A DNA stretch of 64,000 nucleotides, from NCBI GenBank assembly GCA_963764205.1, contig CAVXRN010000002.1:248001-312000 (forward strand). The letters run 5' to 3'. The stretch's first letter is position 1. Every line of letters begins with the position of its first letter. Made by a program: the position numbers and the translations under genes. Below the pieces are notes generated by a model that worked only from the letters and a program-made list of their open reading frames with translations, did no database searches and was not told the DNA's origin. This document shows positions 24,888 to 33,491 of this stretch, in pieces. This DNA comes from Chersky-840 sp963764205. Lineage in GTDB: Bacteria > Actinomycetota > Acidimicrobiia > Acidimicrobiales > UBA8190.

Positions 24888-27776
24888 ATGGAGAGGGCAG
24901 CCGAGCACCATATCTCTGGGATCTATACGAAACTTCTCGTCCAATTCCTGATCGAGACGATGACGCCCGGCGACATCGATCGGCTCTTGGACCGGGCCGG
25001 CGAAACCCGGTCACTGGCGGAGCTGGCCGAGGCCGGCTCCTGGACCTCGTACGACCAGTTCCGGCGACTGCTGGAGGAGCGCTCCTGCGTGGAGCCCGAC
25101 AGCCTGTACGCGCGGTCCGGATTGCTGACCGATTGGTTGCAGAGTTGGGAGCTCGCCGCAGCGGCGCAGTCGTTGGGGTCGCCGGGTGAGCTTCTGGCCA
25201 GCGGCTCCGAGCTCAATCCGTTGATGCCGATCCTTCGCTTTGCAAAGACCGAGGTTGCCTCGAACGAGTGGATCATCCGCGAGTGGTTTGACGACGGCTA
25301 CGAGCCCTTTCCGGAGTTCTGCGACTTCGCAGCCGCTCAGTACGCGCTGATCCCGATCGTCTTTCATCTCCCACCGGGAGAAGTCATCGAGGAGGAGTGC
25401 CAATGCCGAGGCGACGCTGCGTGTCGCTTTCGTTTGCGCTGGCAGCACCATGACACCGAAGCGCAGCAGTCGGAGCAGTATCGCAAGCGGGCGGAGCTTC
25501 TGGAGGCCAGGCTGGAACAGCTCGAGCGCACGATCTCCGATCTCGCTTCCAATGAGCGCCACGAGGAGGTCCTGCAGGGCTTCGTGGCGTCCTCTCTGCG
25601 TACGGCGGTTGGGTCGCGTGGGGCGCTTCTGGCTCTGGAGCCCGGGGCGGGGATGCCACGGAGGATCTTCTCCGAAGGGCTACCAGACGCCGAGGCGCAG
25701 AGAATCGCAGAAGGCCTGCTCGCCGGTGAAGTCGCGTCTGACCAGATCATCGCGGTCGAAGTCACCTCCGCACGCCGGCGCTACGGAGTCCTGGCCGTGG
25801 ACGAAGCCGGGGGGGTCTTCTCTGCACTCTCACAGGCAACGCTGAAGACCTACGCGCGCTTGGCAGCTGCCGCGCTCGATACCGCGGCCGCGGTCGAAGA
25901 GGCCCGCGACCAGGCGAACACCGCCAAGGTGTTGCTCGAGCTCGCAACCTCGCTTACCGAGATCGTGAGCACCCAGGAGATGGCGGCCAAGGTGGCCCAA
26001 GCCGTGCCCGACGTCATCGATTGTGACAGTGCGGCTGTGTTCTTGAACTCGGTCGATGACGGTCACACATCGGAGGATGGCTTCCAACTGGCCGGGTCGA
26101 TCGGACTGACCGATCGAGAGCTTGCCCACGTCGGCTCGCAGCGTTTCCACACGGCCCCCCCGGACCTCGTCTACGACCATGGCATCGAGCGGACCACGTA
26201 CTCCGGACTGGGCTTTGCCGCGTCGGTCTCAGCGTCAATCCTCGTGAGCGGAAAGCAGATCGGTTTCATCGTGGCCAGCGTCAAGGCCGGCCCCGAACGA
26301 CTGACCGTCACCCCGAGGCTGGCCACACGGCTCAAGGGGCTGGCGGCACAAGCATCGACCGCCATCTCCAACGCACGCCTGGTGGACCAGATCCGATTCC
26401 AGGCCGTGCACGACGCGCTGACCGGACTGCCCAACCGGGTCATGATCCTCGACCGAGCTGAGCAGATGCTGGCCCGGGCCCGCCGCTCCGACTTCCAGTT
26501 GGCAGCCCTGTTCATCGATCTCGACGGCTTCAAACAAGTCAACGACACCTTCGGTCATGCCGTCGGAGACCGGCTGCTCGAGGCGGTGTCCAGCCGGATC
26601 TCGCTCACCATCCGAGAGGTCGACAGCGTCGGACGTCTTGGTGGGGACGAGTTCGTGGTGCTGGTGGACGGAAGTGCGACCAAGACAGGGCCCGAGCTCG
26701 TCGCCCAGCGGTTGCTCGGAGTGCTCGGCAGCCCATTCGAGCTGCCGGGCGTCTCTTCGGGTCCGCTCACCCTCTCGGCGAGCATCGGCATCGCGAGTGG
26801 AGTACGTGACTCGGCCACCGAGCTCCTGCGCGACGCGGACATCGCCTTGTACGAAGCCAAAGCAGCCGGGAAGAACTGCTTCGTGGCCTATGAGCCTGAG
26901 ATGCATACGGCGGTCCAGGACCGCCATGTCCTGGAGACGGATCTGCGTGACGCGTTGTCGGACTCGCAATTCTTCCTCGTCTACCAGCCCATCTTCAATC
27001 TGGCTGACGGGAATACGACCGGAGTCGAGGCGCTCCTGCGCTGGGACCATCCCAAGCGCGGCGTGGTACAGCCTGACGCGTTCATCCCCATCCTGGAGGA
27101 TTCGGGGCTGATCAATACCGTGGGACGCTGGGTGCTCGAAGAGGCATGTCGACAGTGTGCGTGTTGGCACTCGCGCGGCCACGTGCTCGACGTCTCGGTG
27201 AACGTCTCCGCTCGGCAACTCGAAACCGATCAATTGCTCGATGACGTCTGTGCCGCACTGCAATCGTCTGGTTTGCCGGCCTCGTCGCTGACTCTCGAGA
27301 TCACCGAGACCGCCATCATGAAACACGTCGAAGCGGTGGTGCCCCGTCTCGAGGCCCTCAAGGCCACGGGTGTTCGGATCGCCATCGACGACTTCGGAAC
27401 CGGCTATTCGTCGCTGGCCTATCTCCAACGCCTCCCTGTCGACACCCTCAAGATCGACCGCCTCTTCATCTCGTCGATGGCGGATTCCCCCGAATCAGGA
27501 GCACTCATCCGAACGCTCGTCCAGCTTGGCAAGACGTTGGGGTTGGAAACCTTGGCCGAGGGGATCGAGGAGTGTTCCCAGCAGACCCAACTGCAGCGTG
27601 AACACTGTGATAGCGGCCAGGGCTATCTCTACGCCCGGCCGCTCACGGTCGGCGCCGTCGAGGCGTTCCTATCGGAGCGCAAGAACGCACAGTGGCAGTC
27701 TGCAGCCGTGGCTCCTGCGCACGACGGTTCGAACGGGCTTGTCCCGGCTGCGGTGACGCAGGATCTTCTCGAGTAG
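24888..27776 (+). CDS. GGDEF-EAL c-di-GMP enzyme with V4R-like and GAF sensor domains
   Basis: ATG at 24888 is the best start; earlier codons in frame have no Shine-Dalgarno. The roughly 962-residue cytoplasmic protein begins with an alpha/beta sensor domain ending in CQCRGDAACRFRLRW, like the Cys-rich end of V4R domains. A short coiled coil (LLEARLEQLERTISDL) and two GAF-like domains follow. The GGDEF domain has an intact LGGDEF and an upstream RxxD inhibitory site (REVD, five residues before). The EAL domain has VEALLRW, DDFGTGYSS, KIDR and AEGIE. Both cyclase and phosphodiesterase motifs look complete, so the net activity probably depends on the sensors. It has no membrane segment. Confidence 0.92.
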   Translation: MERAAEHHISGIYTKLLVQFLIETMTPGDIDRLLDRAGETRSLAELAEAGSWTSYDQFRRLLEERSCVEPDSLYARSGLLTDWLQSWELAAAAQSLGSPGELLASGSELNPLMPILRFAKTEVASNEWIIREWFDDGYEPFPEFCDFAAAQYALIPIVFHLPPGEVIEEECQCRGDAACRFRLRWQHHDTEAQQSEQYRKRAELLEARLEQLERTISDLASNERHEEVLQGFVASSLRTAVGSRGALLALEPGAGMPRRIFSEGLPDAEAQRIAEGLLAGEVASDQIIAVEVTSARRRYGVLAVDEAGGVFSALSQATLKTYARLAAAALDTAAAVEEARDQANTAKVLLELATSLTEIVSTQEMAAKVAQAVPDVIDCDSAAVFLNSVDDGHTSEDGFQLAGSIGLTDRELAHVGSQRFHTAPPDLVYDHGIERTTYSGLGFAASVSASILVSGKQIGFIVASVKAGPERLTVTPRLATRLKGLAAQASTAISNARLVDQIRFQAVHDALTGLPNRVMILDRAEQMLARARRSDFQLAALFIDLDGFKQVNDTFGHAVGDRLLEAVSSRISLTIREVDSVGRLGGDEFVVLVDGSATKTGPELVAQRLLGVLGSPFELPGVSSGPLTLSASIGIASGVRDSATELLRDADIALYEAKAAGKNCFVAYEPEMHTAVQDRHVLETDLRDALSDSQFFLVYQPIFNLADGNTTGVEALLRWDHPKRGVVQPDAFIPILEDSGLINTVGRWVLEEACRQCACWHSRGHVLDVSVNVSARQLETDQLLDDVCAALQSSGLPASSLTLEITETAIMKHVEAVVPRLEALKATGVRIAIDDFGTGYSSLAYLQRLPVDTLKIDRLFISSMADSPESGALIRTLVQLGKTLGLETLAEGIEECSQQTQLQREHCDSGQGYLYARPLTVGAVEAFLSERKNAQWQSAAVAPAHDGSNGLVPAAVTQDLLE

Positions 27777-27845
27777 GCAGCCCCCGACAGGCCCGCGAAA
27801 CGACCGATCGAGGACGACCTCAGTCCGGCTGCATGCGTCGTGACG

Positions 27846-29735
27846 TCACCGTCCGAGCAGCCATGTGGCTGTTCGTTGCGCGACCCGGGTCGTACTCTGA
27901 GCGAGCTCACGGCCCTTGTCCGGCATCCGCGCCATGCTCATCTTGGCGCCACCTCGGCGCAAAGCGCCCAGCGTGCCGTCGGTCAACCGGCTCGTGGTGT
28001 CGGGCAACCGGTGCCGAACCGCACTCTTCCACCGGTTGTGGCCGACGACCGCCAAGCCGGCGATCGCCCTCCGGGGAGCGTCCATGAGAATCAGCAGGGC
28101 GAAGCCGGACAGGATGAGAAATGCTCCGAGGATCCCGAGGGCGGTGACACCGGACCCAGGTCCCGTGAAGGCCAAACTCTGAGAGCTCGATGCCACGGTG
28201 CCCGCTCCGCCTCCACCCGAGCCGCCCGAGTTCGTCGACGGATTGGTCGCGGGCGCAATCGTCGTGGTCGGGGCGGCCGGCGGGGCAGTGGTGGTCGTGG
28301 TCGACCCACCGCCGGCCACGGCGATCACGGGTGCGATGGGATTGCCCGTGGGTGTATCGGACGTGGCCCCCGAGGGCGTGATTTCGTCGTTGGGATAGGC
28401 CGTGCATGGCAACACGAGCGGAGTGCCTTCCACTTCGATCGTGAGGGTCATGGTCGAGTCCTCTTGGATGGTGATGGCACTGCTCGTGGCCGTGAAGCCC
28501 GGCACGCTCTGAGGTGTCGCGGGTATCGGGAGCGGGGCCCCCGCCGCGGGGATGGGGTTCGGGAGAGCGGAGTTGACCTGGTAGGAAAGTGGCGTGGTCG
28601 GCGGTGTAGCTCCGGACGCATCAAGCTGGAATGTCGCCGAGCCCGTGATCGTGGGCGAAACCTGAGCCGACTCCGTGGCCAGCTCATTGGGTAGCACCAT
28701 CACGGTCTGGTAGCCCGTCACCGTGAACGACTGACCAGGTGTCGGGTTGGGCGGATCCAGTGTGGCGGAGGTCTGAGTGTCGTTGAGGACGATCGTCCCC
28801 ACGGGACTGTTCGGGCAGTAGAGCTCATACGCGCCCGTCAGGGTCTGCGCAGGTCCCGTTGGCGCTGTCGTTGTGGGTGCTTCGGTCGTCGTCGGCGCCT
28901 CGGTCGTCGTGGGTGCTTCGGTCGTCGTCGGCGCCTCCGTCGTCGTCGGCGCCTCCGTCGTCGTCGGCGCCTCCGTCGTCGTCGGCGCCTCGGTCGTCGT
29001 GGGTGCCTCGGTCGTCGTCGTCGACCCACCGGAGGTCGTCGTCGTGGTCGGCCCCTCGGTCGTCGTCGTCGACCCACCGGAGGTCGTCGTCGTGGACGCC
29101 ACCGTCGTGGTGGACGACGTCGCACCGGTCGTCGTCGTGCTCGACCCAGGGGGCGATTCTCCGGCGAAGAGGATGGTCACGCTTGCGCTGTCACCGAGCT
29201 GATCGCCGAAGAACAGTTCGCAGAAACCGCCGGCGGCCTGCTGCGCCGGGGTCGGCGGGCACGGGTACAGAGCAGCGTCGGCCGCGGGAGCGTTCCCCGC
29301 ACTGTCGGTCGCCGGGCACGTCACGACATCCGGGGGCGCCCCACAGGGTGGCCCCGTGGTGCCTTCAATGACGGGATAGGTGGTCGAGAGCGCCCCATGG
29401 GTGTTGGTCGTGACGAGCCTCGAGATCGACGGGGAGGTGCAGCCGACCAGCTTGTTGCTCAGTCCCACGACGGGAAGGGTGAGAGCGACCGTGGGCTCAC
29501 CCGGGGAGTTGTTGCACTCGAGAATGTTGCCGGTGCCGTTGGCGGTGAACCCACTGCCTGTCACCGTCACGACCGTCCCGTTGGTGAGACCGGTCGCCGG
29601 GGATGCGGTCATTGTTGCCGCGGCATAGGCACTCAAGGATGTGCCGAGGAGAATCGATCCACTCGTCAACAGCAGCGCCGCCGCTATCCCTACGAGCTTC
29701 AAAAAGGTGCGTGACTGCTGCGACCCTTGCCCCAC
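27846..29735 (-). CDS. Surface protein with Thr/Pro stalk and LAFTG-transmembrane C-terminus
   Basis: Start GTG at 29735 follows GGGGGAGGGAGTT; the longer frame has no such site. The 629-residue protein has a signal peptide (LVGIAAALLLTSGSILLG, cleavage near AYAAA) and an IPT-like beta-sandwich (TVTGSGFTANGTG). A Cys-containing block with TCPATDSAG and CPPTPAQQAAGGF follows, then a Thr/Pro stalk with eight TTTEAP units. A second beta domain (LYCPNSPVGTIVL) and a second stalk come before LAFTG, a membrane helix and a basic tail of about 65 residues. LAxTG is recognised by class E sortases, but the long tail is unusual, so membrane anchoring alone is possible. It is a paralogue of 36760-37812. 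Confidence 0.8.
   Translation of the reverse strand: MGQGSQQSRTFLKLVGIAAALLLTSGSILLGTSLSAYAAATMTASPATGLTNGTVVTVTGSGFTANGTGNILECNNSPGEPTVALTLPVVGLSNKLVGCTSPSISRLVTTNTHGALSTTYPVIEGTTGPPCGAPPDVVTCPATDSAGNAPAADAALYPCPPTPAQQAAGGFCELFFGDQLGDSASVTILFAGESPPGSSTTTTGATSSTTTVASTTTTSGGSTTTTEGPTTTTTSGGSTTTTEAPTTTEAPTTTEAPTTTEAPTTTEAPTTTEAPTTTEAPTTTEAPTTTAPTGPAQTLTGAYELYCPNSPVGTIVLNDTQTSATLDPPNPTPGQSFTVTGYQTVMVLPNELATESAQVSPTITGSATFQLDASGATPPTTPLSYQVNSALPNPIPAAGAPLPIPATPQSVPGFTATSSAITIQEDSTMTLTIEVEGTPLVLPCTAYPNDEITPSGATSDTPTGNPIAPVIAVAGGGSTTTTTAPPAAPTTTIAPATNPSTNSGGSGGGGAGTVASSSQSLAFTGPGSGVTALGILGAFLILSGFALLILMDAPRRAIAGLAVVGHNRWKSAVRHRLPDTTSRLTDGTLGALRRGGAKMSMARMPDKGRELAQSTTRVAQRTATWLLGR
28876..29019. repeat. 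Eight tandem 18-bp repeats (TTTEAP-coding)
   Basis: Eight units of the type GGYGCCTCSGTCGTCGTS, each coding on the minus strand for Thr-Thr-Thr-Glu-Ala-Pro, lie in the stalk of the surface protein. A partly degenerate unit flanks them, and a duplicated GTCGACCCACCGGAGGTC block follows at about 29019-29090. Such arrays vary in copy number by slippage and would change stalk length. Confidence 0.9.
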
Positions 29736-30342
29736 AACTCCCTCCCCCGAGCCCGATCGTTGGCCGTGGTGACCGACGCTCCTTGAAGCGAGAATACCCA
29801 AGGCACTTTGAGAGTGAATCCTCATTTTTGAGGAAGCTTCGGTGGGCTCGTCGGCCGCCACGACGAGGAAGCGCAGCAGAATAAGCGCAGGTCAGTCCCT
29901 GCTTCTTCGGCGGTGTCTCAGCTCGTGGTTGCAGCCACGCGTGAGGTGGCCACGGGAAGGCACGGTACGCAATGTCCGGCGCTCGACGGTGACGGTGCGA
30001 GCCCTGTGTCGGTTCGGATCCGGTTCGGAGAGAGATCTCTGTGCGAGGGCTTGGGGTCACGGTGCCATGAAGCGCGTCGTCCTGACCGTTCGCATCTGAC
30101 ATAGATGACCAGCCGGTAACTGGGTAGGAGCAGCCGAAGATCGAACGTGCCGGCACCCGACACTTCGGGGTTCGCGCAAAAACTGAAACACGTTCACCGA
30201 TGCGGCGAATTCGAGGGTGCGTCGATTCCGGAGAAATGTCCTTGCATCGGAACAAGCGAGCGCTTACTTTGAGTGCAGCAGGAACGGCTGCCCTAAGGGG
30301 GGCAAGCAGGATCCGTTCCCAACGGAAAGAAAAGGGGAAGCT
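29736..30342. other. Intergenic region between divergent secreted-protein genes
   Basis: No convincing gene is seen in about 600 bases. The right end has TTGCAT and TTACTT-like hexamers around 30242-30270 that may form the promoter of the 30343 gene, overlapping AGCGAG-CG-CTTACT at 30255-30268. That is a weak relative of the AGTAAG-NN-CTTACT sites elsewhere in the window. Confidence 0.35.
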
Positions 30343-30825
30343 ATGCGACGTGTTCTGCTGGTGGTCGCCGCGGTGACCATCCCGTTCTCCGGGGTGGTCC
30401 TGGGTCTGACCGGCCCGGCGTTTGCGGGCGTGAAGATCACCTGTACCTCGATTTCGGGAACGGAGACTTCGTCCACGATCTCCGGTTGCAGCGGAGGGAA
30501 CACTGGCGGCTCATCTGTCCCAGGCTTTGACTTTGCGAGTGCAGCGGCGGCGCCGGTGACAGTCGCCTGGGTGATGGCTGGAAGCACGACCACGTTGAGC
30601 AAGGTGGACTTCGCGGTTGCACCAAAGGCTCCGCATTGCCCGGGCTACGTCAAGTCGACCAAGAAGGCTCCGTACAGTGGGCCCGAGCCGTCGCTGGTCA
30701 AGTTCAAGGGAACGGTCACCGCGGACACCGGGGACGGCATCAAGGTCCCGGGCAAGTACTCCGGTGAGGTGTGCATCTCGACGGCCGGCAACATTACCGC
30801 CGCCAAGGCCCTGAAAATCAGCTGA
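30343..30825 (+). CDS. Small secreted protein of unknown function
   Basis: The ATG at 30343 follows AAAAGGGGAAG. The 160-residue product has a clean Sec signal peptide (RRVLLVVAAVTIPFSGVVLG, cleavage near AFA-G) and a Thr/Ser/Gly-rich mature domain with two Cys pairs (KITCTSISG, ISGCSGG, APHCPGY, GEVCIST) and a Lys-rich centre. Beta-rich character suggests a small beta-sandwich. I do not recognise a family. It is monocistronic: a perfect 15-bp hairpin follows the stop by 65 bases. Related proteins may occur as short paralogous secreted proteins in the same organism, which could be checked. Confidence 0.7.
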   Translation: MRRVLLVVAAVTIPFSGVVLGLTGPAFAGVKITCTSISGTETSSTISGCSGGNTGGSSVPGFDFASAAAAPVTVAWVMAGSTTTLSKVDFAVAPKAPHCPGYVKSTKKAPYSGPEPSLVKFKGTVTADTGDGIKVPGKYSGEVCISTAGNITAAKALKIS

Positions 30826-30889
30826 CGCGAGTCCCTCGTATCGGGTGAGTCGACTGTGAACCACTAGCACCCGACCGAGAAATTCAAGT

Positions 30890-30924
30890 GACCGAGCCCC
30901 GCCCGCACCGGGCGGGGCTCGGTC
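30890..30924 (+). terminator. Rho-independent-like terminator hairpin
   Basis: A perfect 15-bp stem (GACCGAGCCCCGCCC and its complement) with a 5-base loop lies downstream of the small secreted-protein gene. No T-run follows, as is common in high-GC actinobacteria. Confidence 0.75.
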
Positions 30925-31385
30925 ATCTCTGTACCACGGCTCTGTGCCACGGCTCGCAGGATGAGGAGACGTGCTGCGAACCGGTGCGTCGACGTCGTTC
31001 GCGCATGCTGCGTGCGACAACCGGCGCGCAACGACAGCTCGCAGACGCGGAACTCGTTGCACGACCCCTGTGTGCACAGCGAGATCATCGGGCCCGACGA
31101 TGCGGCGTGTTTCTCTTGCGACGTGAACGAACGTCGCGGGAATGTTGCGGTGACGCGACAATCAAATCCGAGATCGTTATGATAATCTTGAGACTGCTCA
31201 ACGTCGCCGCATGCAGGTGCCGAGCGACTCCGGGGGGGAGGGGAGCGCAGTCGACGATGACCGACGTTCGCCTACTGCCGGACAGCGGATGTACGAACAG
31301 TGCAGCGCGCTCGTCACGCGGTCCTGTCCGCCTCCCGGACATGACCGTTGGTCCCACTCGCATTGGGCCTAGAGGCTGACGCGCT
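30925..31385. other. Leader region of the Liv operon
   Basis: No gene is supported in these 460 bases. A promoter candidate lies at 31155-31183 (GCGACA, 17 bases, TATGAT) pointing to the Liv operon, leaving a leader of about 195 bases. A short palindrome TTATGATAA overlaps its -10. I see no strong long hairpin in the leader. Confidence 0.35.
31155..31183 (+). promoter_or_regulatory. Candidate promoter of the Liv operon
   Basis: GCGACA (four of six to consensus) and TATGAT (five of six) are spaced by 17 bases. The surrounding AT-rich island supports a promoter, though the -35 is weak. Confidence 0.35.
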
Positions 31386-33491
31386 GTGGTCCAGTACGTA
31401 TTGGCGGGACTCGCACTGGGTTCGATCTACGCCATCGCCTCGTCGGGGATTGTCGTCACGTACGCGTCGGCCGGAGTACTCAATTTCGCCTTCGGTTCGA
31501 TGGCGTACTTCGTCGCACGCTTCTACTACTGGCTCAATTCGCAGCAGGGTTGGTCGACGACCACCTCGGGACTGGTGTCGATCTTGGTCGTGGCACCTCT
31601 CCTCGGAGTGATCCTCTACGCCGTTCTCTTCCGCTTCATCCGGGGCAAGTCCACCCTGATCAAGTTGGTGACCACGATCGGGTTGTCGGTTGCGCTTCCG
31701 GCCATCGCCGATCTCACCCTCGGAACGCAGGCGATTTCCGCTGCACCGGGTCTGGCGCTTTCGAGCGATCCGCCCTTCCATGTGTTCGGCACTCCGCTCA
31801 CCACCAACCAAGTGATCACCTATGGGTTCCTGCTCTTCATCGTGGTGGTCGGGACGATTGTCATGCGGTACACCGACGTGGGTCTGCGGGTCCGTGCGGT
31901 TGTCGACTCCGAGGCGATGGCATCGCTCTCGGGGGCGAATCCGAACCGGGTCGCGATCGGTGTCTGGGCCGTCAGCGCAACGCTGGCAGGCATTGCCGGC
32001 ATCCTGGTAGCGCCGACGAATGGTCTCAACATCGTGGGAATGACGGCACTGATGGCCGCCGCGTTTGCGGCCGTGGTTGCGGCCCGGCTTCGTTCCCTGG
32101 TCGGTGCCGTGGTCGTGTCGCTCGCCATGGGTGTGATCACCGATGTCATCCAGAAGTACCTCCCTGTGAACAGCACTCTCACAGCAGATCTCGTGCCGAG
32201 CATTCCCTTTGTCGTCATGCTCGTCTTCTTGATCATCTACACCGTCAAGGCCGACGGTCCGAACGAGGACTTTGGTTCGGGGGGGCCTCTCGATCACGCC
32301 ATTCGACCGGCCGGCCTGGTGATGGTCAGCCACGGTGGGAGCTCTGCCCCCTGGTCACGTCGCGGCGTCGTCCGGAGTGCAGTGCCGATCGGGTTGATAG
32401 CCCTGCTACCGCTTGTACTCCACGGAAACGCCTACTGGTTGGGGCTCGTGGCACTGGGCCTGTGCTACGGCGTCACATTCCTCACGTTCACCGTTGTGAC
32501 CGGGGATGGGGGAATGCTCTGGCTCTCGCAGATCATCTTCGCGGGCGGTGGCGCGTTGGCGGCCGGCCAATTCGCCACGGTGTGGCATCTCCCGGTGCTC
32601 CTGGCAGTGTTCCTCGGGGGGATCGTCGCTGCGGTGGTCGGCGCCCTGATCGGCATGCTCACGATCCGGCTGGGCGAGCTCTACGTTGCATTGGGCACGT
32701 TGACCTTTGGGCTCTTGGCGGAAACGCTGATCTTCGACCAGAACCGCTTCTTGCAAGGCGGGCTCGGTGTGACCCTGAACCGCCCGAGTTTCGCCTCGAG
32801 TGATCTTGCGTTCTCGTACCTTGCCTTGGCGGTCTTCGCGCTGTTCGCATTCTTGATCACGAACATGCGGCGGTCCACGAGTGGCATGGCCCTGAAGGCC
32901 GTTCGAGACAGTGAACCGGCGTCGCGCACGTTGGGCCTGAGTGTCCTCCAACTAAAGGTCATTGTGGGGGCCTTGGGCGCATTCGTCGCGGCGATCGGCG
33001 GTGGGTTCATCGCACTGGACGCCGGAGTCGCGCAACCGCAGACCTACGAGACCTTCGCCGGCTTGGTCTGGTTGGCGGTCGCCGTGACCATCGGGATTCG
33101 GTCGATCGCGGCGGCCCTGTTGGGTGGACTGGCGTTCGCCCTCCTCCCCGGCGTGTTCCAGTCCTATTTCCCGGCCCGGCTGGGCGAGGTACCTGCTCTG
33201 CTGTTCGGTCTCGGAGCGGTGATGATCGCACGCAATCCCGAGGGGGTCATCCCCCAGCTTGGGCGGCGCGTCGAGCGGATCACCCCCGCAGTCCTGCAAC
33301 CCAAGGACTCGCGAGCTGCGGTGAGTGCCGCGCCGACGAGCAGGCGGCCGTCGACGGCGATCGATGGACACAGAGGGGTCGACCCGTCCGTCGCCGTGAG
33401 CGAACTGTGGCTCGTACGGCCCAGCAGTCCGGTTCCGGCGAGCGGGGTCACGCCACCCGATTCAGGAACGCGTGCGGGGGCAACGCCGTGA
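31386..33491 (+). CDS. Fused LivH-LivM branched-chain-type ABC permease
   Basis: One 701-residue frame carries both permeases. Residues 1 to about 290 are LivH-like (start VQYVLAGLALGSIYAIASSG, ...LNFAFGSMAYF, VGLRVRAVVDSEAMASLSG). Residues about 320 to 640 are LivM-like (LWLSQIIFAGGGAL, MALKAVRDSEPASRTLG, the EAA-like contact loop). The last 60 residues are a polar tail. It starts with GTG at 31386 and has roughly 16 membrane helices. It imports amino acids, amides or related carboxylates using the binding protein at 35216. The ATPase gene overlaps its stop by 4 bases. LivH and LivM are usually separate genes, so the fusion is notable. Confidence 0.93.
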   Translation: MVQYVLAGLALGSIYAIASSGIVVTYASAGVLNFAFGSMAYFVARFYYWLNSQQGWSTTTSGLVSILVVAPLLGVILYAVLFRFIRGKSTLIKLVTTIGLSVALPAIADLTLGTQAISAAPGLALSSDPPFHVFGTPLTTNQVITYGFLLFIVVVGTIVMRYTDVGLRVRAVVDSEAMASLSGANPNRVAIGVWAVSATLAGIAGILVAPTNGLNIVGMTALMAAAFAAVVAARLRSLVGAVVVSLAMGVITDVIQKYLPVNSTLTADLVPSIPFVVMLVFLIIYTVKADGPNEDFGSGGPLDHAIRPAGLVMVSHGGSSAPWSRRGVVRSAVPIGLIALLPLVLHGNAYWLGLVALGLCYGVTFLTFTVVTGDGGMLWLSQIIFAGGGALAAGQFATVWHLPVLLAVFLGGIVAAVVGALIGMLTIRLGELYVALGTLTFGLLAETLIFDQNRFLQGGLGVTLNRPSFASSDLAFSYLALAVFALFAFLITNMRRSTSGMALKAVRDSEPASRTLGLSVLQLKVIVGALGAFVAAIGGGFIALDAGVAQPQTYETFAGLVWLAVAVTIGIRSIAAALLGGLAFALLPGVFQSYFPARLGEVPALLFGLGAVMIARNPEGVIPQLGRRVERITPAVLQPKDSRAAVSAAPTSRRPSTAIDGHRGVDPSVAVSELWLVRPSSPVPASGVTPPDSGTRAGATP

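Noticed and set aside
28876..29019. CRISPR array
   Set aside because: Repeats are contiguous 18-base units without spacers, in frame inside a coding region, and no cas gene is present.
31386..33491. Frameshift or misassembly joining two permease genes
   Set aside because: The frame is continuous through a normal hydrophilic linker, the ATPases downstream are fused in the same way, and start and stop overlaps are regular, so a true fusion is more likely.
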